Numbered from the stretch's first letter, positions 1-6,516 are shown. The stretch is DNA of 8,024 nt from an uncultured Eubacteriales bacterium (GCA_902797405.1 CADBSP010000078.1:1-8024); one strand, 5' to 3'. Notes: generated by a model from the sequence alone, not told the origin. Translations and numbers: made by a program.

Positions 1-1716
1 GCCTTCAGCCGACTCACTGTCTCCTTCATTTTTCTCGCCTTCTTCGGAACTGTTTTGTTCCTCGGCCTTCTCGCCTTCAGCTTGGGCAGCATCCTTAGCC
101 CTAGGCTCGTTAATCTCTACCATCTCCATCACCTTGGCTCTAGCAAAGATATGAACTGCCTGAAGGCTTTCCTTTGTTTCCTCTCCTTCGGCTGTCTCAA
201 ATAGGTTAAGCATAACGTAGAAGTCTTCTCCGCTTCGACGTATTTCCCCAATTTGCATTTTTTCAATCCGGTGATTCTTATTGTCAGGCTCTATTGCCTC
301 AACTTCCTTATATAAATCGGTCTCGGGACGGATGTATGTGAGAGCCAGATCGTTTCCGTTATTTCTCCTCTCCTGAAGGAACGAGAAGTATTCTATCATG
401 GTGCGAACGAGTTCAGGTGTATAGTGAATGTTCTCCATGATGTCGTTCATATACCAAAGATCATCGTCGAACAAAATTGCCTTTGATAGTCCCGTCAGGC
501 CATATTCTCTATCTTCGGTAAATTTGAGCTCGTAGATTTCCTCTATTTCTCCAATGTTGGGTCCATGGCTCCTATATGTTTTTATAGAAGCCTGCATGAT
601 GGTATCGTCCTTAAGGTCCAAAGGACTGGCTGTTGCTGCGGGAAGCGGAGCATTTCCGTTTGGCGGTACCCCGTGAGACGCAATGCCATTCTGCGTTGGG
701 CTGTTTGTGATTCCGGGTTCAGTATAAAGATTGGGGTTATCGTCCGGTCTAAAGAACCACATCCAAAGCAGCACTGCGCCGATTAGCGCTAAAAGGGCAA
801 GTATGCTGAATACAGTTCCTCTGGAAATTCTGCCGCTTTTTTTGGGAGATTCTGTGGTCTCGGATGCTTTTTTGTTTTCATCGTCTGAGACTTTACCTGC
901 CTCATAGTTATCGCCACCGGAATTCGTAGATTCCACAACTCTATTTATCAAAGCCTCCGCTGCAGCTAAATGCTCATCGGTTACAGTTCCTCTTGCAGAT
1001 GTTCGTGTTGTTGCGGTTCCAGGTGTGGCTGTTGTCGCTGTTGCGGCGGTTGCAGTTCCATGTGTGGCTGTTGTGGCTGTCGCAGTTTCAGTTGCCACTT
1101 CAGTTGGTGTTTCTGTTGCAGTTCCATGTGTGGCTGTTGTCGATGCCGCAGTTCCTGTTGCGGCTTCAGTTGTAGCTGTTGTTACTGTTGCAGTTACGTT
1201 TCCTGTTGTTACCTCAGTTGTTGTTGCTGTTGCATCTTCAGTTGTAACTGCTGCGGATTGCGCTGTAGTTGCTTCTATACCTTCTGATTTGGGGGCATAT
1301 ATTTTTCTCTGAGTAAAAGCCTTGGCCGCTTCCTGAACAGGTATTGATTTCTCGATGCGTCCAATACTCAGTCCTGCAAACATCTGATCCAGATAATCTA
1401 ATGCGGCCTGCGCTTCCTCCTCAACGGACTTATTTATGCCAAATGCGCCAACGACGGGCGCAGCCATCGAAGCTGCAACCGGTGTAGGCGTTTGTCCTAC
1501 AGCCGGTGTAGGCTCGACATTTGGTGCAGGTGCAGATCCGACAACCGGTGCCGGCTCGACTTTTGTTGCAGGTGCAGATTCGACAACCGGTGCCGGCTCT
1601 ACGGCTGTCGCCTGCTCGGGTTCTATCGTGGGCACCAAAACTTTGACGGTTGCACCGCATTTTCTACAAAACCTATCATTATCCTTCAGAACGTTTCCGC
1701 ATTTAGTGCAAAACAA
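1..1716 (-). CDS. Zinc-ribbon, single-pass membrane protein of unknown function (partial; C-terminus beyond the left edge)
   Basis: The frame is open for 572 codons and runs off the window. From a TTG start the protein begins MFCTKCGN, the usual opening of a short zinc ribbon, with ligands C3, C6, C17 and C20. Next come three 14-residue Val-Glu-Pro-Ala repeats (residues 39-80), a short probable helix (about 95-140), a Thr/Ala-rich stretch (about 150-244), basic residues (KKSGRISR) and one hydrophobic segment (302-322, rich in L/A/I/W). A Pro/Asn-rich linker leads to a soluble mixed domain (about 367-535) and an acidic Glu/Ser/Ala tail (from 537). Positive charge before the membrane segment suggests ribbon inside, C-terminal domain outside. 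The TTG is chosen because GGGGG lies about 5 nt upstream, the canonical ribbon starts there, and the only upstream in-frame ATG (1782) precedes the predicted transcription start. I do not recognise the outer domain; a sensor or envelope role is a guess. Confidence 0.8.
   Translation of the reverse strand, partial: MFCTKCGNVLKDNDRFCRKCGATVKVLVPTIEPEQATAVEPAPVVESAPATKVEPAPVVGSAPAPNVEPTPAVGQTPTPVAASMAAPVVGAFGINKSVEEEAQAALDYLDQMFAGLSIGRIEKSIPVQEAAKAFTQRKIYAPKSEGIEATTAQSAAVTTEDATATTTEVTTGNVTATVTTATTEAATGTAASTTATHGTATETPTEVATETATATTATHGTATAATATTATPGTATTRTSARGTVTDEHLAAAEALINRVVESTNSGGDNYEAGKVSDDENKKASETTESPKKSGRISRGTVFSILALLALIGAVLLWMWFFRPDDNPNLYTEPGITNSPTQNGIASHGVPPNGNAPLPAATASPLDLKDDTIMQASIKTYRSHGPNIGEIEEIYELKFTEDREYGLTGLSKAILFDDDLWYMNDIMENIHYTPELVRTMIEYFSFLQERRNNGNDLALTYIRPETDLYKEVEAIEPDNKNHRIEKMQIGEIRRSGEDFYVMLNLFETAEGEETKESLQAVHIFARAKVMEMVEINEPRAKDAAQAEGEKAEEQNSSEEGEKNEGDSESAEG
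1013..1140 (-). repeat. Degenerate Thr/Ala codon repeats in the zinc-ribbon gene
   Basis: Three 23-nt copies of GCAGTTCCATGTGTGGCTGT-TGT (plus-strand reading) lie at 1013-1035, 1052-1074 and 1118-1140. The last two are identical and the first differs at two bases. On the coding strand they encode TTATPGTA (first copy) and TTATHGTA (the other two). They sit inside a longer Thr/Ala-rich tract (residues about 150-244, roughly 985-1269). The tract looks like an extended, flexible segment that has grown by duplication. It lies on the predicted cytoplasmic side, so surface O-glycosylation is not the obvious reading unless the topology is reversed. Confidence 0.8.
1477..1602 (-). repeat. Three tandem 42-bp units encoding a Val-Glu-Pro-Ala linker
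   Basis: Three consecutive 42-bp units (1602-1561, 1560-1519, 1518-1477) encode VEPAPVVESAPATK, VEPAPVVGSAPAPN and VEPTPAVGQTPTPV. The first two are the closest. The period is a whole number of codons, so gain or loss of units would keep the frame. The repeats form a Pro-rich spacer just after the zinc ribbon, a common arrangement in ribbon/membrane proteins. Confidence 0.9.
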
Positions 1717-1765
1717 AATAGCCCCCAGAAAACATATGTAATTTAGGCAATAAAAAATCAATAAT

Positions 1766-1794
1766 ATTTTACTACAAAACATACTTTCGGGCAA
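1766..1794 (-). promoter_or_regulatory. Sigma-A type promoter for the zinc-ribbon gene
   Basis: On the minus strand, TTGCCC (1794-1789) is followed by exactly 17 nt and then TAAAAT (1771-1766), a good match to -35/-10 elements. Transcription would start near 1759, giving a leader of about 43 nt before the TTG start at 1716. This excludes the in-frame ATG at 1782. The elements overlap the region used by the divergent purB promoter. Confidence 0.6.
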
Positions 1795-1800
1795 GAAAGG

Positions 1801-1809
1801 TGATATAAT
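1801..1809 (+). promoter_or_regulatory. Extended -10 promoter element for purB
   Basis: TGATATAAT is a TGnTATAAT extended -10 (hexamer 1804-1809). The -35 position at 17-nt spacing reads ATACTT, a poor match, which is tolerated with an extended -10. Transcription should start close to 1816. An ATG at 1816 would therefore be leaderless, whereas the ATG at 1846 has a normal ribosome binding site. No G-box riboswitch or PurR-type site is evident in the short gap. Confidence 0.6.
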
Positions 1810-1845
1810 CATCCCATGAGTTTGAATAGTTTTGGAGATTTGCTT

Positions 1846-3303
1846 ATGGATAAAAATCAAAATTACACCAGCCCACTTTCCGAGCGTTATCCTAGTCAGG
1901 ACATGAAATATATCTTCTCTCCGGAGAAGAAGTTTAGAACATGGAGAAAGCTTTGGATTGCCTTGGCTGAGTCAGAAAAAGAGCTTGGTCTGGATATAAC
2001 AGATGATCAAATTGCAGAACTTAGGGAGAACCAAGACAACATAAATTATGATGTCGCAAAGGCCAGGGAGAAGGAAGTTCGCCACGATGTGATGAGTCAT
2101 GTCTATGCCTACGGTCAGCAGTGTCCGACTGCCAAGGGAATAATCCACCTTGGAGCAACGTCTTGCTACGTTGGAGACAATACGGATATTATTTTGATGG
2201 CAGAGGGACTGGACCTCATTAAGACGAAATTGGTTAATGCCATAGCCCAGCTAGCAAAGTTCGCGAGCGAATATAAGGATCTCCCGACCCTTGGATTTAC
2301 GCATTATCAGGCGGCGCAGCCAACCACGGTCGGGAAGAGAGCAACTCTATGGATTCAGGACCTCGTTATGGATTTAGAGGATTTGGAATATGTTCGCTCC
2401 TCCCTCCGCATGCGTGGTGCGAAGGGAACAACGGGCACCCAGGCTTCCTTTATGGAACTCTTTGATGGAAACGAGGAAAAGTGCAGGAGGCTGGACGGCA
2501 TGATAGCTGAGAAGATGGGCTTTGCTCCCGAATCTGAAGGGGCTTCCGGAGTCTATCCTGTGACAGGGCAAACCTATTCCAGAAAAGTTGACAGCAGAGT
2601 CCTTAATGTTCTGTCCGGGATTGCGCAGTCAGCTCACAAATTCAGCAACGACATCAGACTGCTTCAGCACATGAAGGAGATGGAGGAGCCCTTCGAAAAG
2701 AACCAAATTGGCTCATCCGCAATGGCATACAAGAGAAATCCAATGCGCTCCGAGCGTATGGCGTCTCTCGCAAACTACGTTATGAGCGACTCCATGAATC
2801 CTCAGATTACTGCGGCAACTCAGTGGTTCGAGCGCACGCTGGACGACTCCGCAAACAAGAGAATCGCAGTTAGCGAGGCCTTCCTGGCTACGGACAGCAT
2901 TCTGGAACTATATATCAATATTACTTCTGGCCTGGTTGTCTATCCGGAAGTCATTCGCCAGCACCTTATGGCAGAGCTTCCTTTTATGGCAACGGAGAAC
3001 ATTATAATGGATGCTGTTAAGGCAGGCGGTGACAGGCAGGAGCTTCATGAGAGAATCCGCCAACACTCCATGGAGGCGGCAAAGGTCGTGAAGGAAAAGG
3101 GTCTTCCAAACGATTTGATCGAGAGGGTTTCACGGGATTCTCTTTTCGGAGTGTCCGAGGAGGCTTTGATGGAGACGCTTAAGCCCGAGAACTATGTGGG
3201 TCGTGCGCCATCCCAGGTCACAGAATTCCTGGAAAACGTTGTTGAACCAATATTGTCAAAATACGATGAACTGTTGGGTGTAGAAGCAGAAATAAATGTA
3301 TAG
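1846..3303 (+). CDS. purB: Adenylosuccinate lyase
   Basis: PurB is cytosolic and acts twice in purine synthesis: it removes fumarate from SAICAR to give AICAR, and from adenylosuccinate to give AMP. The 485-residue protein matches the long form of the family (near the roughly 480 residues of the animal enzyme). Visible motifs are HLGATS (101-106) with the nearby DNTD, THYQAAQPTTVGKR with H153, and the superfamily signature GSSAMAYKRNP (289-299), whose mobile-loop serines are S290/S291. The signature has Ala where many relatives have Pro (SSAMPYKRNP). The start at 1846 is preferred because GGAGA lies 7 nt upstream and an ATG at 1816 coincides with the expected transcription start. No terminator with a T-run follows, so read-through into alr, 167 bp downstream, is possible. 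Identification is firm. Confidence 0.97.
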   Translation: MDKNQNYTSPLSERYPSQDMKYIFSPEKKFRTWRKLWIALAESEKELGLDITDDQIAELRENQDNINYDVAKAREKEVRHDVMSHVYAYGQQCPTAKGIIHLGATSCYVGDNTDIILMAEGLDLIKTKLVNAIAQLAKFASEYKDLPTLGFTHYQAAQPTTVGKRATLWIQDLVMDLEDLEYVRSSLRMRGAKGTTGTQASFMELFDGNEEKCRRLDGMIAEKMGFAPESEGASGVYPVTGQTYSRKVDSRVLNVLSGIAQSAHKFSNDIRLLQHMKEMEEPFEKNQIGSSAMAYKRNPMRSERMASLANYVMSDSMNPQITAATQWFERTLDDSANKRIAVSEAFLATDSILELYINITSGLVVYPEVIRQHLMAELPFMATENIIMDAVKAGGDRQELHERIRQHSMEAAKVVKEKGLPNDLIERVSRDSLFGVSEEALMETLKPENYVGRAPSQVTEFLENVVEPILSKYDELLGVEAEINV

Positions 3304-3312
3304 CGATAAATA

Positions 3313-3403
3313 AATAGATAATAACGTTAGATAATAAAGTTAGACAGTGAAGTTTGATAATGAAGCTAGATAATAATGTTAGACAGTGAAGTTAGACATT
3401 TAA
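3313..3403 (+). repeat. Seven-unit 13-bp tandem repeat between purB and alr
   Basis: Seven units in exact 13-nt register start at 3313, 3326, 3339, 3352, 3365, 3378 and 3391. The consensus is GTTAGAtAaTgAA. Units 3339-3351 and 3378-3390 are identical (GTTAGACAGTGAA). A further decayed unit (3300-3312) may overlap the purB stop codon. The units abut with no spacers, so this is a minisatellite rather than a CRISPR. The array has stops in the reading frames seen and codes for nothing apparent. Confidence 0.9.
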
Positions 3404-3419
3404 TTGCTAAGAGCAATTA
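3401..3419 (+). other. Perfect A/T-rich hairpin upstream of alr
   Basis: TAATTGCT (3401-3408) and AGCAATTA (3412-3419) form a perfect 8-bp stem with a 3-nt loop at the end of the 13-bp array. No T-run follows, so it is a weak candidate for termination. It could be an RNA processing or stability element, or a protein-binding palindrome before alr. I cannot assign a clear alr promoter; this A/T-rich gap has several loose -10-like matches. Confidence 0.5.
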
Positions 3420-3470
3420 TTAAATATCAAAAAAAGGAAATAAGTTAACTATATTGAAAGAAGGAATAAA

Positions 3471-4769
3471 ATGTATAAGGAAGCTTTAAGACCCGCTTGG
3501 GTAGAAGTAGATTTAGGGAAACTAGATCGCAATATTAAAAACATAATCGCCAAGGCCAACGAGACCGCTCCCGAAGGAACCTCTCGCGAAGTCATTGGCG
3601 TAATCAAAGCCGACGCCTACGGGCACGGCGCTGTAAGATGTGCTGAAGTTCTAAGGCGTAACGGGGTAAAAACCTTTGCAATTGCAACGCTTCACGAAGC
3701 AATTGAGCTCAGAGAAGCGGGAGCAAAGGAGGAGATTATCATGTTGGGCCTCACTCCCGATATGTACGCGGATACCTTGGTTGAATATGATATCACTCCA
3801 ACGGTATGTAGCTCCAGAAACGCTGAGGCTATTAGCGATGCTGCAGCAAAGGCAGGAAAAACTGTTCATGGTCTAATTGCGATTGACACAGGAATGGGAA
3901 GGATTGGCTATGTTGCCGCGGATCCTGCGTCAGATGCAACGACTGGTGGAGCTACTGCAAAAGTCGATGGTGCAGATGCCGGAGCTGTTGCAAAAGTCGA
4001 TGGCGCAGATGCCGAAACAAATGATTTGACCTTTGGTCTTTATGAGGGTGACGGCGTGACCAGTAATGAAGCTGCGATTTCCGACATCAAAAAAATCGCT
4101 GAGCTCAGCAATTTCAAGATCAAGGGACTGTTCTCCCATATGGCCACCGCGGATGCCTTTGATAAAAGGTTCTCTAAGCTTCAGGCTGCCAGATATCAAC
4201 GATTCTATTCGGAGCTTATCGCAGCAGGAGTTGATATCCCTAATCGCACATTGGCGAACAGCGCATCCATCATGGAAATTCCGGATGTTCACTTTGATAT
4301 GGTTCGTCCCGGAATCATCCTCTACGGATGCTATCCTTCCGACGAAGTGGATACAAAAGAGATTGACCTGGAACCTGTTATGTCCGTTAAGGCAAATATC
4401 GTTTTGCTTAAGGATGTGCCTGTTGGTGCTTCCTGCGGATATGGTCGCAGATTTATTGCCGAGCGTCCATCCAAGATTGCAACGCTGGCTCTCGGCTATG
4501 CAGACGGATATCCCAGACCTTATTCACAGCATGCCAAGGCAATTGTAAATGGTGTTGTCTGCCCGATTGCAGGTAATATCTGCATGGATCAGTGCATGGT
4601 CGATGTGACAGATGTCCCTGATGTTAAGGAAGGCGACGAAGTAATTCTCATGGGAACCGACGGCGTCAATACAATCCTGGCGGACGATATCGGCTCAGCC
4701 ACAGGCACGATTAATTACGAAATCTGCTGTGCCTTTGGTCAGCGTCTCCCAAAGGTTTATATTGAGTAA
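3471..4769 (+). CDS. alr: Alanine racemase with a large low-complexity insertion
   Basis: This fold-type III PLP enzyme interconverts L- and D-alanine for peptidoglycan. The PLP lysine K46 lies in VIKADAYGHG and the second catalytic residue Y324 in SCGYGRRF. DTGMGRIG (139-146, R144), SHMATAD, HFDMVRPGIILYG, ALGYADGYPRP and CMDQCMVDVT are all present. At 432 residues it is longer than the usual 370-390. From G. stearothermophilus Alr (K39, R136, Y265) the offset is +7, +8 and +59, so about 51 extra residues lie between R144 and Y324. They correspond to an Ala/Asp/Gly/Thr-rich segment at about 150-199. The position of the carbamylated lysine (K129 there, seven before the Arg) is Ala137 here. 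AAGGA lies 5 nt before the ATG. The gene ends at the terminator cluster shared with convergent hisD. Identity is firm; kinetics may differ. Confidence 0.96.
   Translation: MYKEALRPAWVEVDLGKLDRNIKNIIAKANETAPEGTSREVIGVIKADAYGHGAVRCAEVLRRNGVKTFAIATLHEAIELREAGAKEEIIMLGLTPDMYADTLVEYDITPTVCSSRNAEAISDAAAKAGKTVHGLIAIDTGMGRIGYVAADPASDATTGGATAKVDGADAGAVAKVDGADAETNDLTFGLYEGDGVTSNEAAISDIKKIAELSNFKIKGLFSHMATADAFDKRFSKLQAARYQRFYSELIAAGVDIPNRTLANSASIMEIPDVHFDMVRPGIILYGCYPSDEVDTKEIDLEPVMSVKANIVLLKDVPVGASCGYGRRFIAERPSKIATLALGYADGYPRPYSQHAKAIVNGVVCPIAGNICMDQCMVDVTDVPDVKEGDEVILMGTDGVNTILADDIGSATGTINYEICCAFGQRLPKVYIE
3957..4014 (+). repeat. 33-bp periodic direct repeat inside the alr insertion
   Basis: A 25-nt sequence beginning GCAAAAGTCGATGG occurs at 3957-3981 and again at 3990-4014 with one mismatch, 33 nt (11 codons) apart. 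It encodes AKVDGADA twice (residues 163-170 and 174-181). The near identity at DNA level points to a recent duplication by slippage or unequal recombination within the non-conserved insert. Confidence 0.9.
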
Positions 4770-4826
4770 ATAGTGTATTACTCCGCAATAGCACTTTAGA
4801 ATTAGTTACTTAGAAATAAAAACCAT

Positions 4827-4849
4827 CCCCGCGTCCAACGCGGGGTTTT
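4827..4849 (+). terminator. Intrinsic terminator of alr (first of four hairpins)
   Basis: CCCCGCG (4827-4833), a 5-nt loop and CGCGGGG (4839-4845) form a perfect 7-bp G/C stem followed by TTTT. It lies 57 nt after the alr stop codon. The minus strand also has a T-rich tail (ATGGTTTTTATTT), so it may work in both directions. Confidence 0.85.
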
Positions 4850-4860
4850 GCTATATAATT

Positions 4861-4889
4861 AGGACGGTTCAGTTTCGAACCGTCCTTTA
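4861..4889 (+). terminator. Hairpin with GGACGG/CCGTCC stem, second in the cluster
   Basis: AGGACGGTTC (4861-4870) and GAACCGTCCT (4877-4886) form a perfect 10-bp stem with a 6-nt loop, followed by TTTA overlapping the stem end. The T-run is short, so it is a backup terminator at best. Its stem core is shared with the terminator at 6762-6793 on the other side of hisD. Confidence 0.6.
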
Positions 4890-4901
4890 CCCATGGGCCG
4901 A

Positions 4902-4973
4902 AGCCTTTAGTTCGATGCCCACAGCTAATTGCCATTTATTTATCATAAAACTGTGGGCAGAGGCTCTTTTTTT
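4902..4973 (+). terminator. Long-loop hairpin with T7 tail, third in the cluster
   Basis: TGCCCACAG (4916-4924) pairs with CTGTGGGCA (4951-4959) across a 26-nt A/T-rich loop. AGCCT (4902-4906) can add pairs with AGGCT (4961-4965). A run of seven T follows at 4967-4973. The T-tract and stem suggest a plus-strand terminator, although the loop is long and the arms can also pair with neighbouring copies of the same motif. Confidence 0.5.
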
Positions 4974-5017
4974 GACGATGCCCATGGGCATCGTGTTTTT
5001 TTGGTCGATGCCCACAG
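4947..5017 (-). terminator. hisD: Candidate terminator for hisD
   Basis: On the minus strand, 11 nt after the hisD stop codon, CTGTGGGCA (5017-5009) can pair with TGCCCACAG (4959-4951), enclosing the 4975-4994 palindrome as an inner hairpin. TTTT (4950-4947) and further A/T-rich sequence follow. It is less compact than a usual terminator; the minus-strand forms of the 4861-4886 and 4827-4845 hairpins lie further downstream as alternatives. Confidence 0.4.
4975..5002 (+). terminator. Perfect 20-nt palindrome with T7 tail, fourth in the cluster
   Basis: Positions 4975-4994 are a perfect palindrome centred on CCCATGGG. As RNA this gives an 8-bp stem with a CATG tetraloop, followed by G and seven T (4996-5002). 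It is a convincing plus-strand intrinsic terminator. On the minus strand the flanks are A-runs, so it would not terminate hisD by itself. Confidence 0.7.
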
Positions 5018-5028
5018 TCCTCACTATT

Positions 5029-6516
5029 TTATTTCTCTCTCAGTTTCGCTGCGAGGGCATGACCCGATAGCCCTTCTCCCTCTGCAAGCCTGCGAACGAC
5101 AGGCGCGATTTCTTCGCTCCCCTCATCCGTCATATATTGATAGGCACAAGTCTTCAGGAACGTTCCAACCCAGAGCCCTCCTGTATAGCGGGATGCCCTA
5201 ACTGTTGGAAGCGTATGGTTTGGTCCTGAAGCATAATCCCCAAATACCTCTGCAGTGTTTTGCCCGATGAACAAAGATCCATAATTCCTGAGTTTGTTCA
5301 TGAGATACTCAACCTTTTCCGAATAAGAATTGTCCTCGAAGGATTCGCCGGAAAGTCCAACCTTATTAATGTCCGGTGTTTCCGGCACCATGTTTAGCTC
5401 CAAGTGTTCGGGCGCAAGCTTATTTGAATATTCAATTGCTTCATCAAAGGATTCAGCTATCAAAACTTCGCCGTTGTTCTCCCATGAGACGCGAGCAATG
5501 TCTACGGTCGCAAGCGATTCGAGTTCCTTTTCCACGGCATCCATTACGGCATGAGCAAAGTCTTCTGCCTTTTTATTATTTTCAATATTTAACTCAATAT
5601 CATTGTTTAAGTCACCGGCATTCGCCCCATCAGTATTAGATTCGTCGTAATCTTCTTTATCGCTTCTTATTCTTTCACTTCTTTCAACTTTGGATTTTAC
5701 GCTCGTATCATTCACGGCAATCAAAATCGACTTCGCATTAACATCGTGTTCTGCCTGTGCCAATAAGTCCGCAGCGACTATTTCAGGCGACCCGGAGCCA
5801 TCTGCGATTATGAGAACTTCGCTCGGCCCGGCAACAAAGTCAATTCCGACCTGACCATAGCACTGGCGCTTGGCTTCGGCAACATATTTATTTCCCGGTC
5901 CAACAATTAAGTCAACCGGCTCAATTGATTCCGTTCCATAGGCCGCAGCTGCTATAGCCTGGGTTCCTCCGATTGCATAGATTTCGTCTGCTCCTGCTAT
6001 ATCCATTGCAACCAGAGTTTTTGGATTGATCCTATTCGTTCCCTTTTCAACTGGAGAGCACGCGATTACTCGACCTACCCCTGCTTCCTTTGCCGGAATA
6101 ATGAGCATGAGCGCCGTGGAATATAGCGGATAATTCCCCCCGGGAACATAACAAAGACAAGAATCAATTGGGATTATGCGGTGCCCTAGATATATACCTT
6201 TCTTAGGGCTAAAATCATGCACTTCCTGCATGCTCATTTTCTGGGCTTCAGCAAAGGCCAGGATATTCATGGCCGCCTGTGCCATGTCCTTTATCGATGC
6301 CGGGTCAACCTCTTTATATGCTTCCTGAATTTCTTCGGGCGTAACCCTAAGCCCCAGATTCTCCAATCTTCTGGTGGATCCATCAAATCTCTCCGTGTAC
6401 TCCCAAAGAGCTTCATCTTTTCTTTGACGAACGTCTTCAATAATCTTTGAGACTGCACTCATGGTTTCCAAATCTATTGAAGTATCTCTTTCAATCGCCT
6501 TTTTTACAAATTCCAT
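5029..6516 (-). CDS. hisD: Histidinol dehydrogenase family protein with two extra segments
   Basis: HisD is a zinc enzyme that uses two NAD+ to oxidise L-histidinol to L-histidine, the last step of the pathway. By comparison with E. coli HisD, the zinc ligands are Q254 and H257 (LLAQAEHD), D427 (GDYASGPNH) and H486 (EGLSGH). The catalytic pair is E370/H371 in PEHLE; H434 and E481 match further substrate residues. All are present, so an active dehydrogenase is expected. The protein has 495 residues against about 430. Spacing of these residues shows about 49 extra residues between H257 and E370 (a polar, Asn/Asp/Glu/Lys-rich stretch near 273-318) and about 23 between H371 and D427 (near 380-403). 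The ATG at 6516 has AAAGG 7 nt upstream. No other his gene is visible. A paralogue with another alcohol or aldehyde substrate is possible. Confidence 0.88.
   Translation of the reverse strand: MEFVKKAIERDTSIDLETMSAVSKIIEDVRQRKDEALWEYTERFDGSTRRLENLGLRVTPEEIQEAYKEVDPASIKDMAQAAMNILAFAEAQKMSMQEVHDFSPKKGIYLGHRIIPIDSCLCYVPGGNYPLYSTALMLIIPAKEAGVGRVIACSPVEKGTNRINPKTLVAMDIAGADEIYAIGGTQAIAAAAYGTESIEPVDLIVGPGNKYVAEAKRQCYGQVGIDFVAGPSEVLIIADGSGSPEIVAADLLAQAEHDVNAKSILIAVNDTSVKSKVERSERIRSDKEDYDESNTDGANAGDLNNDIELNIENNKKAEDFAHAVMDAVEKELESLATVDIARVSWENNGEVLIAESFDEAIEYSNKLAPEHLELNMVPETPDINKVGLSGESFEDNSYSEKVEYLMNKLRNYGSLFIGQNTAEVFGDYASGPNHTLPTVRASRYTGGLWVGTFLKTCAYQYMTDEGSEEIAPVVRRLAEGEGLSGHALAAKLREK

Noticed and set aside
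970..1287. Plus-strand frame encoding a very Cys/Ser-rich 105-residue protein
   Set aside because: It is the antisense of the Thr/Ala codon repeats in the zinc-ribbon gene; repeated GTTGT and TGTGGC on that strand create Cys/Val runs in every frame. No ribosome binding site was seen.
1430..1660. Minus-strand frame with repeated Cys-rich motifs (CRICTC)
   Set aside because: It is an out-of-frame reading of the 42-bp repeats; the true frame of the zinc-ribbon gene passes through with sensible domain order.
3313..3403. CRISPR array or plasmid iterons
   Set aside because: The 13-bp units abut without spacers, and no cas or replication-initiator gene is near; it is a simple tandem repeat.
3930..4292. 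Minus-strand 120-residue frame inside alr
   Set aside because: It is antisense to conserved Alr motifs and includes the antisense of the AKVDGADA repeat; it is a shadow of alr.
4929..5201. Plus-strand 90-residue frame after alr
   Set aside because: It runs through the terminator hairpins and the antisense of the hisD 3' end; no family features and no plausible ribosome binding site.
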